A stretch of 64,000 nucleotides of DNA, from assembly GCA_963738305.1 (NCBI GenBank), contig CAVTVU010000007.1, forward strand, positions 298,766 through 362,765, in the 5' to 3' direction. Each line of letters opens with the position of its first letter. Positions within the stretch are counted from its first letter, which is position 1. Below are positions 50,694 to 59,352 of the stretch, in pieces. The stretch comes from JBBRHQ01 sp963738305 (lineage in GTDB: Bacteria; Actinomycetota; Thermoleophilia; Solirubrobacterales; 70-9). A program made the position numbers and the translations under genes. The notes under the pieces are model-generated. The model was not told the DNA's origin and ran no database searches. It worked only from the letters and a program-made list of their open reading frames with translations.

Positions 50694-50704
50694 CGGCTAG
50701 GGAT

Positions 50705-51481
50705 ATGGAAACAGGGGTCAAAGAGATCGAGCTGCGCGAGCTGTGGCGCCGTTACAAGGACGACGGCGACGCCGGAGCCCGCGAGCGCCTGGTCGTCGCA
50801 TACTCGCCGATGGTCAAGTTCGTCGCCGGCCGGCTGGGAGCGGGCCTGCCCTCGCACGTCGAGGACGCCGACCTCATCTCCTACGGCCTGATGGGCCTGA
50901 TCGGGGCGATCGAGCGCTTCGAGCCGGAGCGGGGAATCAAGTTCGAGACCTTCGCGATGACCCGGATCCGCGGCGCGATCATCGACGAGCTGCGCTCGCT
51001 TGACTGGGTGCCCCGCTCGGTCCGGGCCCGGGCCCGCGAGATCGAGACCGCCCAGGCGAAGCTGGAGCACGAGCTGCAACGGGCGCCGACCGAGGCAGAG
51101 CTGGCCGGGAAGCTCGGCTGCAGCGAGCAGGAGCTGCAGAGCTCGCTGCTGGAGATCGCCAACTCCTCGGTCTACGCACTCGACGAGCTGTGGGCGATCT
51201 CGGATTCCTCGGGCGACCAGGTCTCCCTCCTCGACACGATCCCCGATTCCGATGCCGCCGATCCCCAGCAGGCGCTCGACTCGGGCGAGGTCAAGGAGCG
51301 CCTCACCGAAAGCATTGGGACGCTGCCCGAGCGCGAGCAGGTCGTTATCGCCCTCTACTACTACGAGAACCTCACCCTGCGCGAGATCGGCGACGTCCTC
51401 GATGTCACCGAGTCGCGGGTCTCCCAGCTTCACACCAAGGCGGTGATGAGGTTGAAGACCCAGATGCTCGAGCGCGACTGA
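50705..51481 (+). CDS. whiG: FliA/WhiG-type RNA polymerase sigma factor
   Basis: 258 residues with sigma regions 2, 3 and 4. Region 2: RERLVVAYSPMVKFVAGRLGAGLP, EDADLISYGLMGLIGAIERFEPERGIKFETFAMTRIRGAIIDELR. Region 3: VRARAREIETAQAKLEHELQRAPTEAELA. Region 4: LPEREQVVIALYYYENLTLREIGDVLDVTESRVSQLHTKAVMRLK. In Streptomyces WhiG starts sporulation; in motile bacteria FliA drives flagellar genes. With no flagellar genes here, either role is open. Position after xer supports the WhiG name. Confidence 0.85.
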   Translation: METGVKEIELRELWRRYKDDGDAGARERLVVAYSPMVKFVAGRLGAGLPSHVEDADLISYGLMGLIGAIERFEPERGIKFETFAMTRIRGAIIDELRSLDWVPRSVRARAREIETAQAKLEHELQRAPTEAELAGKLGCSEQELQSSLLEIANSSVYALDELWAISDSSGDQVSLLDTIPDSDAADPQQALDSGEVKERLTESIGTLPEREQVVIALYYYENLTLREIGDVLDVTESRVSQLHTKAVMRLKTQMLERD

Positions 51482-51523
51482 CTCGGCCGGCGGCCCTCCC
51501 GCAGGCGTCCCGGCCGGCTCGCA

Positions 51524-51558
51524 TATAGTCCGGCCCGGAGAGCCAAGCGAGGAGAGGA
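51524..51558 (+). promoter_or_regulatory. Promoter -10 and ribosome-binding site of the EF-G2 gene
   Basis: TATAGT (51524-51529) is followed 38 bp later by the ATG. A purine-rich GAGGAGAGGAG lies about 9-19 bp before the start. This is one of the few clearly leadered genes with a strong Shine-Dalgarno. Confidence 0.5.
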
Positions 51559-51567
51559 GCACCGCCG

Positions 51568-53655
51568 ATGCCGCACAAGGCCGCCGACCGGATTCGCAAC
51601 GTGGCGCTGATCGGTCACAGGGGCAGCGGCAAGACGAGCCTGCACGAGGCGCTGCTGTTCGAGGCGGGCGCCGTCAACCGCCTGGGCACGGTCGGCGACG
51701 GCTCGACCACGTCGGACTACGAGCCCGACGAGCAGGAGCGCGAGATGTCGATCGGGGCCACGGTCGCCTCCTTCGAGCACGATGGTCGCAAGATCAACCT
51801 GATTGACACCCCGGGCGAGCCCAGCTTCGTCGCCGACGCCGCGGCGGCGCTCCACGTCGCCGACGCCGCGGTCGTCGTCGTCAACGCGGTGATGGGCGTC
51901 GAGGTCCACACCGAGCGGCTCTGGGAGCGGGCCCAGCGCGAGGGCCTCGCGAGGCTGGTGTTCGTCAACATGCTCGACCGCGAGCGGGCCGATTTCTTCC
52001 GCGCCCTCGAATCCCTCAAGGAGGCCTTCGGGGCGCATGTGGTTGCCACCGAGATCCCGATCGGCTCCGAGCACGATGTCAGGGGGGTGATCGACCTGAT
52101 CGACATGAAGGCGTTCGTCGCCTCCGGCACGGATCGTGGCGCCGCCGACGAGCAGGAGATCCCCGACGAGCTCCGCGAGCAGGCGGAGGAGTACCGCGAG
52201 AAGCTGATGGATGAGGTCGCCGAGAACTCCGACGAGCTGATGGAGCGCTACCTCGAGGGCGAGGAGATCGACCACGACGAGACGGTCAGGGTGCTCAAGC
52301 AGGGCGTCACCGACGGCAAGATCTTCCCCGTCGCCTGCGGCGTCGCGACGAAGAACCTGGGCACGAGCCGGCTGCTGGAGGCGCTCGTCGAGGACCTGCC
52401 CTCGCCGGCGATGCGCGGCCCGATCACGGCCTTCGGCGCGGAAGGCGAGGAGCTGGAGATCGCCCCCGACGAGGACGGCCCGCTGGTCGCCTACGTCTTC
52501 AAGACCGTGGCCGACCCCTACACGGGCCGGATCAACATGTTCCGCGTCTACCGCGGGACGCTGCGCTCGGACTCCCACGTCATCAACGTCTCCAAGCGCC
52601 AGAAGGAGCGGATCGGGCAGCTCGGCGAGCTGCTGGGAAAGGAGCTGGGACCGGCGACGGAGATGGGAGCCGGGGACATCGGCGCCGTGGCGAAGCTGAA
52701 GGAGACCAGCGCCGGGGACGTGCTCTGCGAGAAGCAGGGCGAAATCTCGTTCCCCGCGCCGGAGCTGCCCGCGCCGGTCATGGCCTTTGCCTACGAGGCG
52801 AAGTCGAAGGGCGACGAGGAGAAGGCTGCAACCGCGGTGCGAAGGCTGACCGAAGAGGACCCTACCCTCGACATTCACCGCGACCCGCAGACCGGGGAGC
52901 AGATCATCGCCGGCCTCACCCAGGTTCACGTCGAGGTGATCGTCGAGCGGATGAAGCGCCGCTTCGGGGCCGAGATCGAGCTGCACCCGCCCCGGGTGCC
53001 CTACCTCGAGTCGATCCGCAAGCCCGCGAAGGCGCACGGCCGCTACAAGAAGCAGACCGGAGGTCGCGGGCAGTTCGCCGACTGCCACATCGAGATCGCG
53101 CCCGCCGAGGCCGGGTCCGGTCTGGAGTTCGTCAACGCGATCAAGGGCGGCGTGATCCCGGGTGGGTTCATCCCGGCGGTCGAGAAGGGAGTCAGCGAGG
53201 CGATGGAGCACGGCACCGTCGCCGGCTATCCGGTCAAGGACGTCCAGGTGCGCCTCTACGACGGGCAGCACCACTCGGTGGACTCCTCGGAGATGGCCTT
53301 CAAGATCGCCGGCTCGATGGCCTTCAAGCAGGCGATGGCCGAGGCCGATCCGGTCCTGCTCGAGCCGATCGTCAAGCTCACCGTTTCCTGCCCCGAGGAC
53401 GTGGTCGGTGATGTGATCGGCGATCTGAACTCGCGCCGCGGCCGTCCCCTGGGGATGGAGCCGAAGGGCTCGATCACCGAGGTCAAGGCCGAGGTGCCGA
53501 TGGCGGAGGTGCTCGACTACGCCCCGGACTTGCGCTCGATCAGCGGCGGCCGGGCCGATTTCACGATGGAGTTCGAGCGTTACGAGGAGATCCCGGGGCA
53601 CCTGGCCGGCAAGGTCGCGGCCGAGGGGCGCGAGGGGGCCGAGGTCAGGGCCTGA
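51568..53655 (+). CDS. Elongation factor G-like protein EF-G2
   Basis: 695 residues with all five EF-G domains. G1 ALIGHRGSGKTSLHEALL, G3 NLIDTPGEPSFVAD, G4 VNMLDRERADF, domain II FKTVADPYTGRINMFRVYRG, domain IV GRYKKQTGGRGQFADCHIEIAP and C-terminal MAEVLDYAPDLRSISGGRADF. The switch-I region and the NMLD G4 match the actinobacterial FusA2 (Rv0120c-like) group rather than canonical FusA. Its role in translation is not established; canonical EF-G should be elsewhere in the genome. Confidence 0.88.
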   Translation: MPHKAADRIRNVALIGHRGSGKTSLHEALLFEAGAVNRLGTVGDGSTTSDYEPDEQEREMSIGATVASFEHDGRKINLIDTPGEPSFVADAAAALHVADAAVVVVNAVMGVEVHTERLWERAQREGLARLVFVNMLDRERADFFRALESLKEAFGAHVVATEIPIGSEHDVRGVIDLIDMKAFVASGTDRGAADEQEIPDELREQAEEYREKLMDEVAENSDELMERYLEGEEIDHDETVRVLKQGVTDGKIFPVACGVATKNLGTSRLLEALVEDLPSPAMRGPITAFGAEGEELEIAPDEDGPLVAYVFKTVADPYTGRINMFRVYRGTLRSDSHVINVSKRQKERIGQLGELLGKELGPATEMGAGDIGAVAKLKETSAGDVLCEKQGEISFPAPELPAPVMAFAYEAKSKGDEEKAATAVRRLTEEDPTLDIHRDPQTGEQIIAGLTQVHVEVIVERMKRRFGAEIELHPPRVPYLESIRKPAKAHGRYKKQTGGRGQFADCHIEIAPAEAGSGLEFVNAIKGGVIPGGFIPAVEKGVSEAMEHGTVAGYPVKDVQVRLYDGQHHSVDSSEMAFKIAGSMAFKQAMAEADPVLLEPIVKLTVSCPEDVVGDVIGDLNSRRGRPLGMEPKGSITEVKAEVPMAEVLDYAPDLRSISGGRADFTMEFERYEEIPGHLAGKVAAEGREGAEVRA

Positions 53656-53693
53656 GCCGCGCGCAGGCCGCCTGGCGCCGCCACCGCCGCTGC

Positions 53694-53699
53694 TACCTT
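53694..53699 (+). promoter_or_regulatory. Probable -10 box of the zinc-ribbon gene (leaderless)
   Basis: TACCTT ends 7 bp before the GTG at 53707, supporting that start over the TTG at 53698. Confidence 0.45.
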
Positions 53700-53706
53700 G
53701 CGGCGA

Positions 53707-54417
53707 GTGAGCCCCGTCGACAACTGCGCGGTCTGCGGACGTACGCTCCTCTCGGGTGAGCGCACCCGCAGCTACATCTCTCCAGACGGCGAGCGGCGGG
53801 CGGTCTGCGACCTCTGCCGACCACGCGCCGAGCAGCTCGGGTGGGTCTGGGAGGAGCTTGCGGATGAGTTGTCCACCCAACCGCCGAAACGCCGGCGCAG
53901 AGGTCTCGGCGCGCTGTTTCGCGGGCGCGCAGAATCGCGGATCGCCCGCGAGGACGAGGAGGCAGAGGAGCCGCCGGTCGACGATTCGCCGCTCGAGCAG
54001 GAGCCGCCGCCTCCGGAGCCGAGGCGCAGCCCCGATCCCGCCGCACCGGGGGCGGGTGTGGGGCGCCCCGAGCCGATCGCCGAGGCGCCGGGGACAAGGC
54101 TGGAGCGGGCGGCGGCACGCTTCAACGCGAGCCCCGAGTCGCGGACCGTGGCCGGGTTGATGCGCTCGCTGGGAGCGCCGTGGGTCTCGGTTGGGGCGGC
54201 GGCGGGGTCGCCAAGCGAGGTGCGGATAACCATCGCGTGGGAGCTCTCCTGGTATCAGTGGGGCGTCGATTTGCGCGACGAGGGCAGGCCCGTCCACTCG
54301 ATCGACAAGGGGCACGAGATCGACGAGCTGGACAACTCGGCGCGGCAGTGGAACGCGGTCGCCGACGAGGGCGGGCAGATCCGGATCGGCTCGCCGGCGG
54401 CCCAGAAACAGACCTAG
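53707..54417 (+). CDS. Hypothetical protein with N-terminal zinc knuckle
   Basis: 236 residues. Residues ~4-40 have two CxxC pairs (NCAVCGRTLLSG and AVCDLCR) separated by RTRSYISPDGERR, a treble-clef-like zinc site. The middle (~60-130) is Pro/Glu/Arg-rich and disordered. The C-terminal domain (SRTVAGLMRSLGAPWVSV ... ITIAWELSWYQWGVDLRDEG) is folded but unrecognised. It overlaps the RNase HI gene by one base (TAGTG), so it may act in RNA or DNA metabolism. Confidence 0.6.
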   Translation: MSPVDNCAVCGRTLLSGERTRSYISPDGERRAVCDLCRPRAEQLGWVWEELADELSTQPPKRRRRGLGALFRGRAESRIAREDEEAEEPPVDDSPLEQEPPPPEPRRSPDPAAPGAGVGRPEPIAEAPGTRLERAAARFNASPESRTVAGLMRSLGAPWVSVGAAAGSPSEVRITIAWELSWYQWGVDLRDEGRPVHSIDKGHEIDELDNSARQWNAVADEGGQIRIGSPAAQKQT

Positions 54418-54827
54418 TGGGCGTGGGCGGGCGCCTGATCGTCAACGTCGACGGCGGCGCGCGGGGCAACCCCGGCCCGGCCGCGGTCGCGGCGGTGATC
54501 CGCGACGGCGAGGGGAACCTGCTCGAAGAGCGTGGCGAGCCGATCGGCAAGGCGACCAACAACGTCGCCGAGTACCGGGCGGTGCTGCTCGGGATCTCCC
54601 GCGCCGCCGAGCTCGGCGCCACCGAGGTCGAGCTGATCGGCGACTCTGAGCTGGTGGTGCGCCAGCTGACGGGCGAGTACAAGGTGAAGGACCGCTCGCT
54701 GCGCGAGCTGCACGCCCAGGTCGGCGACGCCCTGCGCCAGTTCGAGGACTGGTCGATCCGCCACGTGCGGCGCGATCAGAACGCCGATGCGGACCGGCTG
54801 GTCAACGAGACGCTCGACGGCGCCTGA
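54417..54827 (+). CDS. RNase H I-like protein (bacterial/archaeal short type)
   Basis: 136 residues. LIVNVDGGARGNPGPAAVAAVI (catalytic Asp, GG..GNPG), TNNVAEYRAVLLGI (Glu), VELIGDSELVVRQLTGEYKVK (Asp) and HVRRDQNADADRLVNE (final Asp). All four metal ligands are present, so an active RNase H is expected. GTG at 54417 overlaps the previous stop. It is a second RNase H in the window besides RNase HII. Confidence 0.85.
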   Translation: MGVGGRLIVNVDGGARGNPGPAAVAAVIRDGEGNLLEERGEPIGKATNNVAEYRAVLLGISRAAELGATEVELIGDSELVVRQLTGEYKVKDRSLRELHAQVGDALRQFEDWSIRHVRRDQNADADRLVNETLDGA

Positions 54828-54932
54828 CCCGCCCCGCTGCAGGCCGTTCAGGCGTCGTCCTCAAAGAGAGCGCCGTCGGCCGGCGCAACGCTTGCCCCCG
54901 ACGGCGGCGAGATCAGCTCGGCGACACTTTCG

Positions 54933-55379
54933 TCAGCCCTTAACCGACCCTCGAGTGCTGAGTTGCCTGGCGGCGCGCTCGTCAAGCGAGCGCCGGCCGG
55001 CTCCGGTCCAGATCAGCAAGAGCATCCCCGCCAGCAGCAGCGGCGCAAGCGTGAGGCTGGGGATAACCTCGCCCTCGCCGATCCCAGAGAGCGCGATCGC
55101 CGCCAGCATGTTCCCGGCCATCACCACCGCGACCAGGCGGGTCAGCAGCCCACACAGAAGCATCAGCCCACCCAGCACCTCGACCACCCCGATCGCGTAG
55201 ACGAACGCGTCCGGATGGGGGAGTCCATAGTCGTTGAACGAGGCGACCTCGGTCGCGTGGCTCGTGAACTTGCCAACCCCGAAGACGATGAAGACGGCAC
55301 CGGCCAGGCAGCGGACTGCCGGGGCCCACCGCGCAGCTGAGACGTCTCGGGTGGCGAGCATGCCCAGGGCGTCGTCCAT
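54933..55379 (-). CDS. DoxX family membrane protein
   Basis: About 148 residues with four transmembrane helices: AVRCLAGAVFIVFGVGKF, VYAIGVVEVLGGLMLLCGLLTRLVAVVMAGNMLAAIAL and LTLAPLLLAGMLLLIW. DoxX proteins are linked to thiol or redox stress in mycobacteria. ATG at 55379 chosen because the helical core begins about 20 residues later. Divergent from the VOC gene. Confidence 0.8.
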   Translation of the reverse strand: MDDALGMLATRDVSAARWAPAVRCLAGAVFIVFGVGKFTSHATEVASFNDYGLPHPDAFVYAIGVVEVLGGLMLLCGLLTRLVAVVMAGNMLAAIALSGIGEGEVIPSLTLAPLLLAGMLLLIWTGAGRRSLDERAARQLSTRGSVKG

Positions 55380-55449
55380 GGACGTTGGTCGTTCCGGGCC
55401 CGACGCCGTTACGGGACGCCGGGCGGTGAGCCTTTGATTCACTTGCTCA

Positions 55450-55950
55450 ATGGAGTCGTCCGCCAAGCCGATCGACCCGGGCGCCCGCGTCGGCCACGTC
55501 CACCTCAAGGTTTCTGATGTCGACCGTGCCCTCGGCTTCTATGTCGGCGTGCTCGGGTTCGAGCTGCAGCAGCGCTGGGGTCCCGACGCGGCCTTCATCT
55601 CGGCCGGCGGTTACCACCATCACATCGGGCTGAACTCCTGGCAGTCGAAGGGCGGCCCGCCACCCCCGCAGGCCACGACGGGCCTCTTCCACACCGCGAT
55701 CCTCTATCCGACGCGGCGCGATCTCGCCGACGCCCTTCGCCGGCTACGCGACGCGGGTATCCCGCTCACCGGCGCCTCCGACCACGGGGTCAGCGAGGCG
55801 CTCTACCTCGACGACCCTGACGGCAACGGGGTCGAGCTCTACTGGGATCGCCCGCGGGAGGAGTGGCCGCGAGGCAAGGATGGCGACGGCGTTGAGATGT
55901 TCACCGCGCCTCTGGATCTGCACGACCTGCTCGCCGAGCTCGAGAACTGA
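55450..55950 (+). CDS. VOC-family glyoxalase/extradiol-dioxygenase-like protein
   Basis: 166 residues. RVGHVHLKVSDVDRALGFYVGVLGFEL (first metal His), YHHHIGLNSWQSKG (second His region), then GLFHTAILYPTRRDLADALRRL and DDPDGNGVELYWDRPREEW (metal Glu). It resembles catechol-2,3-dioxygenase (CatE-like) proteins of one bidomain; substrate unknown. It is the last core gene before tRNA-Gly. Confidence 0.8.
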   Translation: MESSAKPIDPGARVGHVHLKVSDVDRALGFYVGVLGFELQQRWGPDAAFISAGGYHHHIGLNSWQSKGGPPPPQATTGLFHTAILYPTRRDLADALRRLRDAGIPLTGASDHGVSEALYLDDPDGNGVELYWDRPREEWPRGKDGDGVEMFTAPLDLHDLLAELEN

Positions 55951-56034
55951 CGGCCTTCCGGATCACTCGCTGAACGATAACGGTCGCCATCGCAACCAAT
56001 CCCGTTCAACCGACTGCTCGGTGGGCGGCGCAGC

Positions 56035-56040
56035 TAGAAT
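56035..56040 (+). promoter_or_regulatory. -10 box of tRNA-Gly
   Basis: TAGAAT ends 10 bp before the mature 5' end of the tRNA. Confidence 0.45.
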
Positions 56041-56050
56041 CGGCCCCAGC

Positions 56051-56124
56051 GCGGCTGTAGCTCAGTTGGCTAGAGCGTCTGCTTGCCATGCAGAAGGTCG
56101 TGGGTTCGAATCCCATCAGCCGCT
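56051..56124 (+). tRNA. tRNA-Gly (anticodon GCC)
   Basis: The 7-bp acceptor GCGGCTG pairs with CAGCCGC (56117-56123), discriminator T at 56124. Anticodon stem TCTGC/GCAGA, loop TTGCCAT, anticodon GCC. T-arm has GGTTCGAATCC. CCA is not encoded. The 3' end doubles as an integration site. Confidence 0.95.
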
Positions 56125-56126
56125 TC
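56111..56126 (+). repeat. attL: 3' end of tRNA-Gly
   Basis: TCCCATCAGCCGCTTC, identical to 62826-62841. It covers the T-arm/acceptor 3' half and two bases beyond the tRNA. Confidence 0.75.
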
Positions 56127-56246
56127 TACTCAGTCTCTACGTCAACTCGCGCCAAATGGCGACAGAGGGCCTCCAGGGAGCCATTTGAGGGGTGCGATCG
56201 AGTCAGTCTCAAGCAGGTTAAGGGGACGGCCAACCCCGAGGCAACT

Positions 56247-56293
56247 GGTAGCAAAGTGGTAGCAGGCACCCGGTAGCAGAGTCCCTTGCTACC
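56247..56293. repeat. GGTAGCA arm-type sites near attL
   Basis: GGTAGCA occurs at 56247, 56258 and 56272, and inverted (TGCTACC) at 56287-56293. Two more copies lie at 62760 and 62772 beside attR. Their position about 120 bp from one att site and 50-60 bp from the other suggests integrase/excisionase arm sites. Confidence 0.5.
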
Positions 56294-56399
56294 AGCACAA
56301 ACTTCCAGTGGCGGCCTTTGCTCGCGGCCCCTGGTCGAGGTTCGCCCTGAATGGCCGCCCGCAGAGCCGAACCGAGGCGGCTTATGCGTCGAAGCGACG

Positions 56400-56990
56400 G
56401 TGACCGCCGCCTTTGCACGGAGAATCAGAGGGCATGGAAGCACGCCCATCAGCCCGTCTCATCCGCAGAAACGCACGCGCACCAGCTACAACGAGGAGGA
56501 AATCGAGCGCGGGCTCGTAGCCACAGCTCTAGCCAGCGGCAACACCCGAATGGCCGCCGAGATCCTGGCTGGCGAGGGGCTCCCGATCCCACGCTCGACC
56601 TTTGCAGAGCTGGGTCAACAGGGGATCCACCCGCATCGCGACGCAGAAGTCAGGGCGCGGGAGCTACCCCGCCTGCGCGAGTTCTTAGCCGAGAAGCACA
56701 CCGCTGCCGCCGAGCGCTACCTCCATCTTGAGCAGCGGGTGGCGGATCGGATCGAGGAGACGCTGGAGGAGATCCTAGCCCGCGACCTCCCAGGGGCCAG
56801 CCGCAACCTCGCCGTCTCTGGTGCGGTGCACGTCGACAAGTCCCAGCTCCTAAGGGATCAGCCAACGAGCGTCGTCCAGCACCGATCAATCGAGGAGATA
56901 GAGCGCGAGTTGAGGGCTCAGGGCGTTGAGCTCATCGACGGGTTCTCCGAGGAGGTCGAGGAGATCGGACAGCCTTCGGAAGGCGGCTAG
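56400..56990 (+). CDS. Phage terminase small-subunit-like / HTH hypothetical protein
   Basis: The conserved part begins SYNEEEIERGLVATALASGNTRMAAEILAGEGLPIPRSTFAELG, a helix-turn-helix-like segment typical of terminase small subunits and transposase-like DNA-binding proteins. A helical region (AEVRARELPRLREFLAEKHTAAAERYLHLEQRVADRIEETLEEIL) and an acidic C-terminus follow. No ATG lies near the domain; the GTG at 56400 is one candidate. First gene of the tRNA-Gly island; no large terminase follows. Confidence 0.45.
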   Translation: MTAAFARRIRGHGSTPISPSHPQKRTRTSYNEEEIERGLVATALASGNTRMAAEILAGEGLPIPRSTFAELGQQGIHPHRDAEVRARELPRLREFLAEKHTAAAERYLHLEQRVADRIEETLEEILARDLPGASRNLAVSGAVHVDKSQLLRDQPTSVVQHRSIEEIERELRAQGVELIDGFSEEVEEIGQPSEGG

Positions 56991-57180
56991 CCAGGGGGTA
57001 GGCTCCGCGGCGGGTCGATTCGGCGGTGCGTAACCGTTCTCTGTGCTGGCCGTAGCGGGCAGCCCATGCGGCTTCGACCTAGCGCAATGCCTTCGATCGG
57101 CGCGTTTGCGCGGCGAGTTGCATGGCTTGACGTGGTGGATCGCGTATGAGAGGATCGCCGTGCACGGAATGGCGGGCTGA

Positions 57181-58011
57181 ATGGCGGGCTTTCGGTCGGA
57201 GAAGGGGTCGTCCGTGTTTGGAATTGAGCATTTGCCTAAAACGGATCTTCGACGCGGGTCGGCTGCTCGGATGCGCACCGCGCTCCGACCCCTCTACCGC
57301 CGTGTGGCCAGCCGGGTTCCCTCGCAATACGACAATCTTGCCTGGAACCGCAAGTTCTGGGAATCGTTTTCGCGTCACTGGGACAAGACGACCGCAGAGC
57401 TGGGCAGAGGAGCCGAGCGGTCAGACCTGGAGGTTCTCGGGGACGAATGGGGGAACCCCGCAGCTCTAAAAACCATCTTTGATGAGTTTCTGTTCCCACA
57501 TATAGACCGAGAAGCCGCCGTCGCGGAAATCGGCGTCGGGGGCGGTCGGATAGCACGGCAGGTCGCGCCGAAGGTTCGCCGCTTTTATGGATACGACATT
57601 TCACCTCGCATGATCGCCCGCACTCGAGAAGTACTGGGCGACACAGGTGAGCTCCGAGTCGTTTCGGCCCCGGCATTACCGCTTCCGGATGGCTCCCTTG
57701 ACTTCGTGTATTCCTACAATGTCTTCGTCCATCTCGACCTACACACGCAGTGGGCGTATATGAAAGAGATCAAGCGCTGCCTGAGAGCGGGTGGACGGGC
57801 CTTTCTTCATACAAGCAACCTGTCGGCCCCAAAGGGATGGGAGAAATTCTCCGAGCAAGCACGATTCTCCCCCAAGGGCTTTTACTTCGTGTGCCCGGAG
57901 GTGGTCCGCGAGTTAGTGGACCATGCTGGGCTGACTGTTCTAAAGGAATCGGAACCTGATCCAACGAACGCGGTCTTGGCGCGAGATTATCTCGCCCTGC
58001 TTGGCGCCTGA
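57181..58011 (+). CDS. SAM-dependent methyltransferase (class I), island cargo
   Basis: 276 residues. Motif I AVAEIGVGGGRIARQVAP, then FYGYDISPRMIARTREVLG, LPLPDGSLDFVYSYNVFVHLDL and KRCLRAGGRAFLHTS. A basic N-terminus includes VPSQYDNLAWNRKFWESFSRHW, as in methyltransferases of surface-sugar or lipid modification. Codon use is visibly less GC-biased than the flanking core genes, which fits horizontal origin. Confidence 0.75.
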   Translation: MAGFRSEKGSSVFGIEHLPKTDLRRGSAARMRTALRPLYRRVASRVPSQYDNLAWNRKFWESFSRHWDKTTAELGRGAERSDLEVLGDEWGNPAALKTIFDEFLFPHIDREAAVAEIGVGGGRIARQVAPKVRRFYGYDISPRMIARTREVLGDTGELRVVSAPALPLPDGSLDFVYSYNVFVHLDLHTQWAYMKEIKRCLRAGGRAFLHTSNLSAPKGWEKFSEQARFSPKGFYFVCPEVVRELVDHAGLTVLKESEPDPTNAVLARDYLALLGA

Positions 58012-58081
58012 AAGAGTCTCAAAGCTCAGCCCGCTCCAATCATCGGGCAGCGGCGCGAGGAACCGCTCGTCTCGCGTCTCG

Positions 58082-58348
58082 ATGCGCCGCAGCCTTGCCA
58101 TTTCGCTGATCGTCCTGCTGATCGGAGGTTGTGGGGCCTCAACTGGAGTTGGTGGCGGGATAGGGGGCGGCGACTTCGTGGGCGACTACTGCGCCTATGG
58201 GGCGGTTTCCAAGGCCCAGCTCGAAGGATGCGTCGAGCACGTCACGCCCGCCACGGTCAGTGGCTATGACACCAACGCCGCTCGCTATGCCCGCGGTCAG
58301 CTCGACGCCTGCCTCGCGGACTCCGGACGCTTCTGTGCACCCCGCTAG
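58082..58348 (+). CDS. Small secreted lipoprotein
   Basis: 88 residues. Signal peptide RRSLAISLIVLLIGG ends in a lipobox LIGGC, so the mature protein would be diacylglyceryl-anchored at CGAS. Mature part Gly-rich, then VGDYCAYGAVSKAQLEGCVEHVTP with several Cys. Start at ATG 58082; upstream in-frame sequence lacks signal character. Its end overlaps the convergent recombinase relic by 4 bp. Unknown function. Confidence 0.55.
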   Translation: MRRSLAISLIVLLIGGCGASTGVGGGIGGGDFVGDYCAYGAVSKAQLEGCVEHVTPATVSGYDTNAARYARGQLDACLADSGRFCAPR

Positions 58349-59116
58349 CCCCTCCTGCGCCCCTGAAGAGCGCGTTGGGCCTGGTTGAAGATCCGCGGGT
58401 CGATGATGCGTCCGGGCTCCGCCGCCTTATAGATCGGACGCTTGACGATCCGCGCCACGGTGTTCGGGTGCCAGGTTCGATCACCCTCGGCGCTCAGGAC
58501 CTCGGCGGTGGCCCGGATCGAATCTCCTCTCCGGATGAGGTCGAAGATCCTCCGCACGTCCTCCACCTGCCCGGGGTCAATCTCGACGTCGCCCCTCACT
58601 CGGCGATAGCCGTAGGGCAGCTTCCCTCCCTGCGGCCGGCTCTCGGGATGCACCCGCGCCTTGGCGTCCCGCCCCGCCTTGAGCCGGCCACGATCCGCCG
58701 CCGGTCATCGGCGGCGACGGCGTGCATGATCGAGTCAGCGAGAAGAGCACCGTCCCCCTCGCCGTTGGACCCGTCCGCGTAGAGCACCCGCGCACCGGCG
58801 CCTGCGAAGTTCCGGATCGCGTCGTGGGCCGCGTACTCGTCACGGGCAAGCCGATCGCGCCGAGCCACAAGAGCCCGCCCGCCCCGTACTCGTAGACCTT
58901 GGCAAGGGCGTCTTGCAGCCCAGGCCTCTCCTCCAACGCCAGGGTGCCGCTGCGGTCCTCGAATACGTCTGCGACGATCTCCAGGCCCTCCCGCCTGGCG
59001 AACTCACGGATCGCCCGCTCTTGCGCCTGCGGCCCGAAGGCTTTGCCCTGTTCGACGCTGGACACTCGGCGGTAGGCAACGACGCGGCGGGGATCAGAGG
59101 CGGGCAGGGGGATCAA
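58345..59116 (-). pseudogene. Serine recombinase/resolvase, frameshifted
   Basis: Three frames make one protein: the N-terminal catalytic part (59116 to about 58860) with VVAYRRVSSVEQ (nucleophile Ser) and RPGLQDAL, a middle part (to about 58690) with RRDRLARDEYAAHDAI, and a C-terminal part (to 58345) with GGKLPYGYRR and the recombinase-domain HPNTVARIVKRPIY. Two indels break it. It is a small serine integrase-like protein, separate from the tyrosine integrase at the island end, so it may have arrived with another element. Confidence 0.75.
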
Positions 59117-59151
59117 CGGGTATTTCCTTCAGAGAGGCTCTGTGCGTATAG

Positions 59152-59180
59152 CGTACACGATCACCTACGCTAGGTGTACG
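59152..59180. promoter_or_regulatory. Inverted repeat upstream of the serine recombinase relic
   Basis: CGTACAC (59152-59158) and GTGTACG (59174-59180), with related GTATAGCGTACAC and GTGTACGATACAC sequence around it. Likely an operator or recombination site of the former recombinase gene. There is no coding potential in 59117-59352. Confidence 0.4.
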
Positions 59181-59352
59181 ATACACGGATCGCCTGCGGC
59201 CTCAGCTCTCTTGCGACGCGAACTCTTCAAGCGCAGACGGCAAGCTGGCCATGGGGCTCGAGGCAGTGCAGTCGGCCGGGCGCCTCCGCGGAGCCGGTGT
59301 ACCCGTGCGTGATTGCGGAAGCGACAGCCCGCACCACGCGAGAACACCTCGA

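Noticed and set aside
51568..53655. Tetracycline-resistance TetM-type protein
   Set aside because: It shares the EF-G fold, but motifs and gene context fit the actinobacterial EF-G2 group; nothing indicates ribosome protection.
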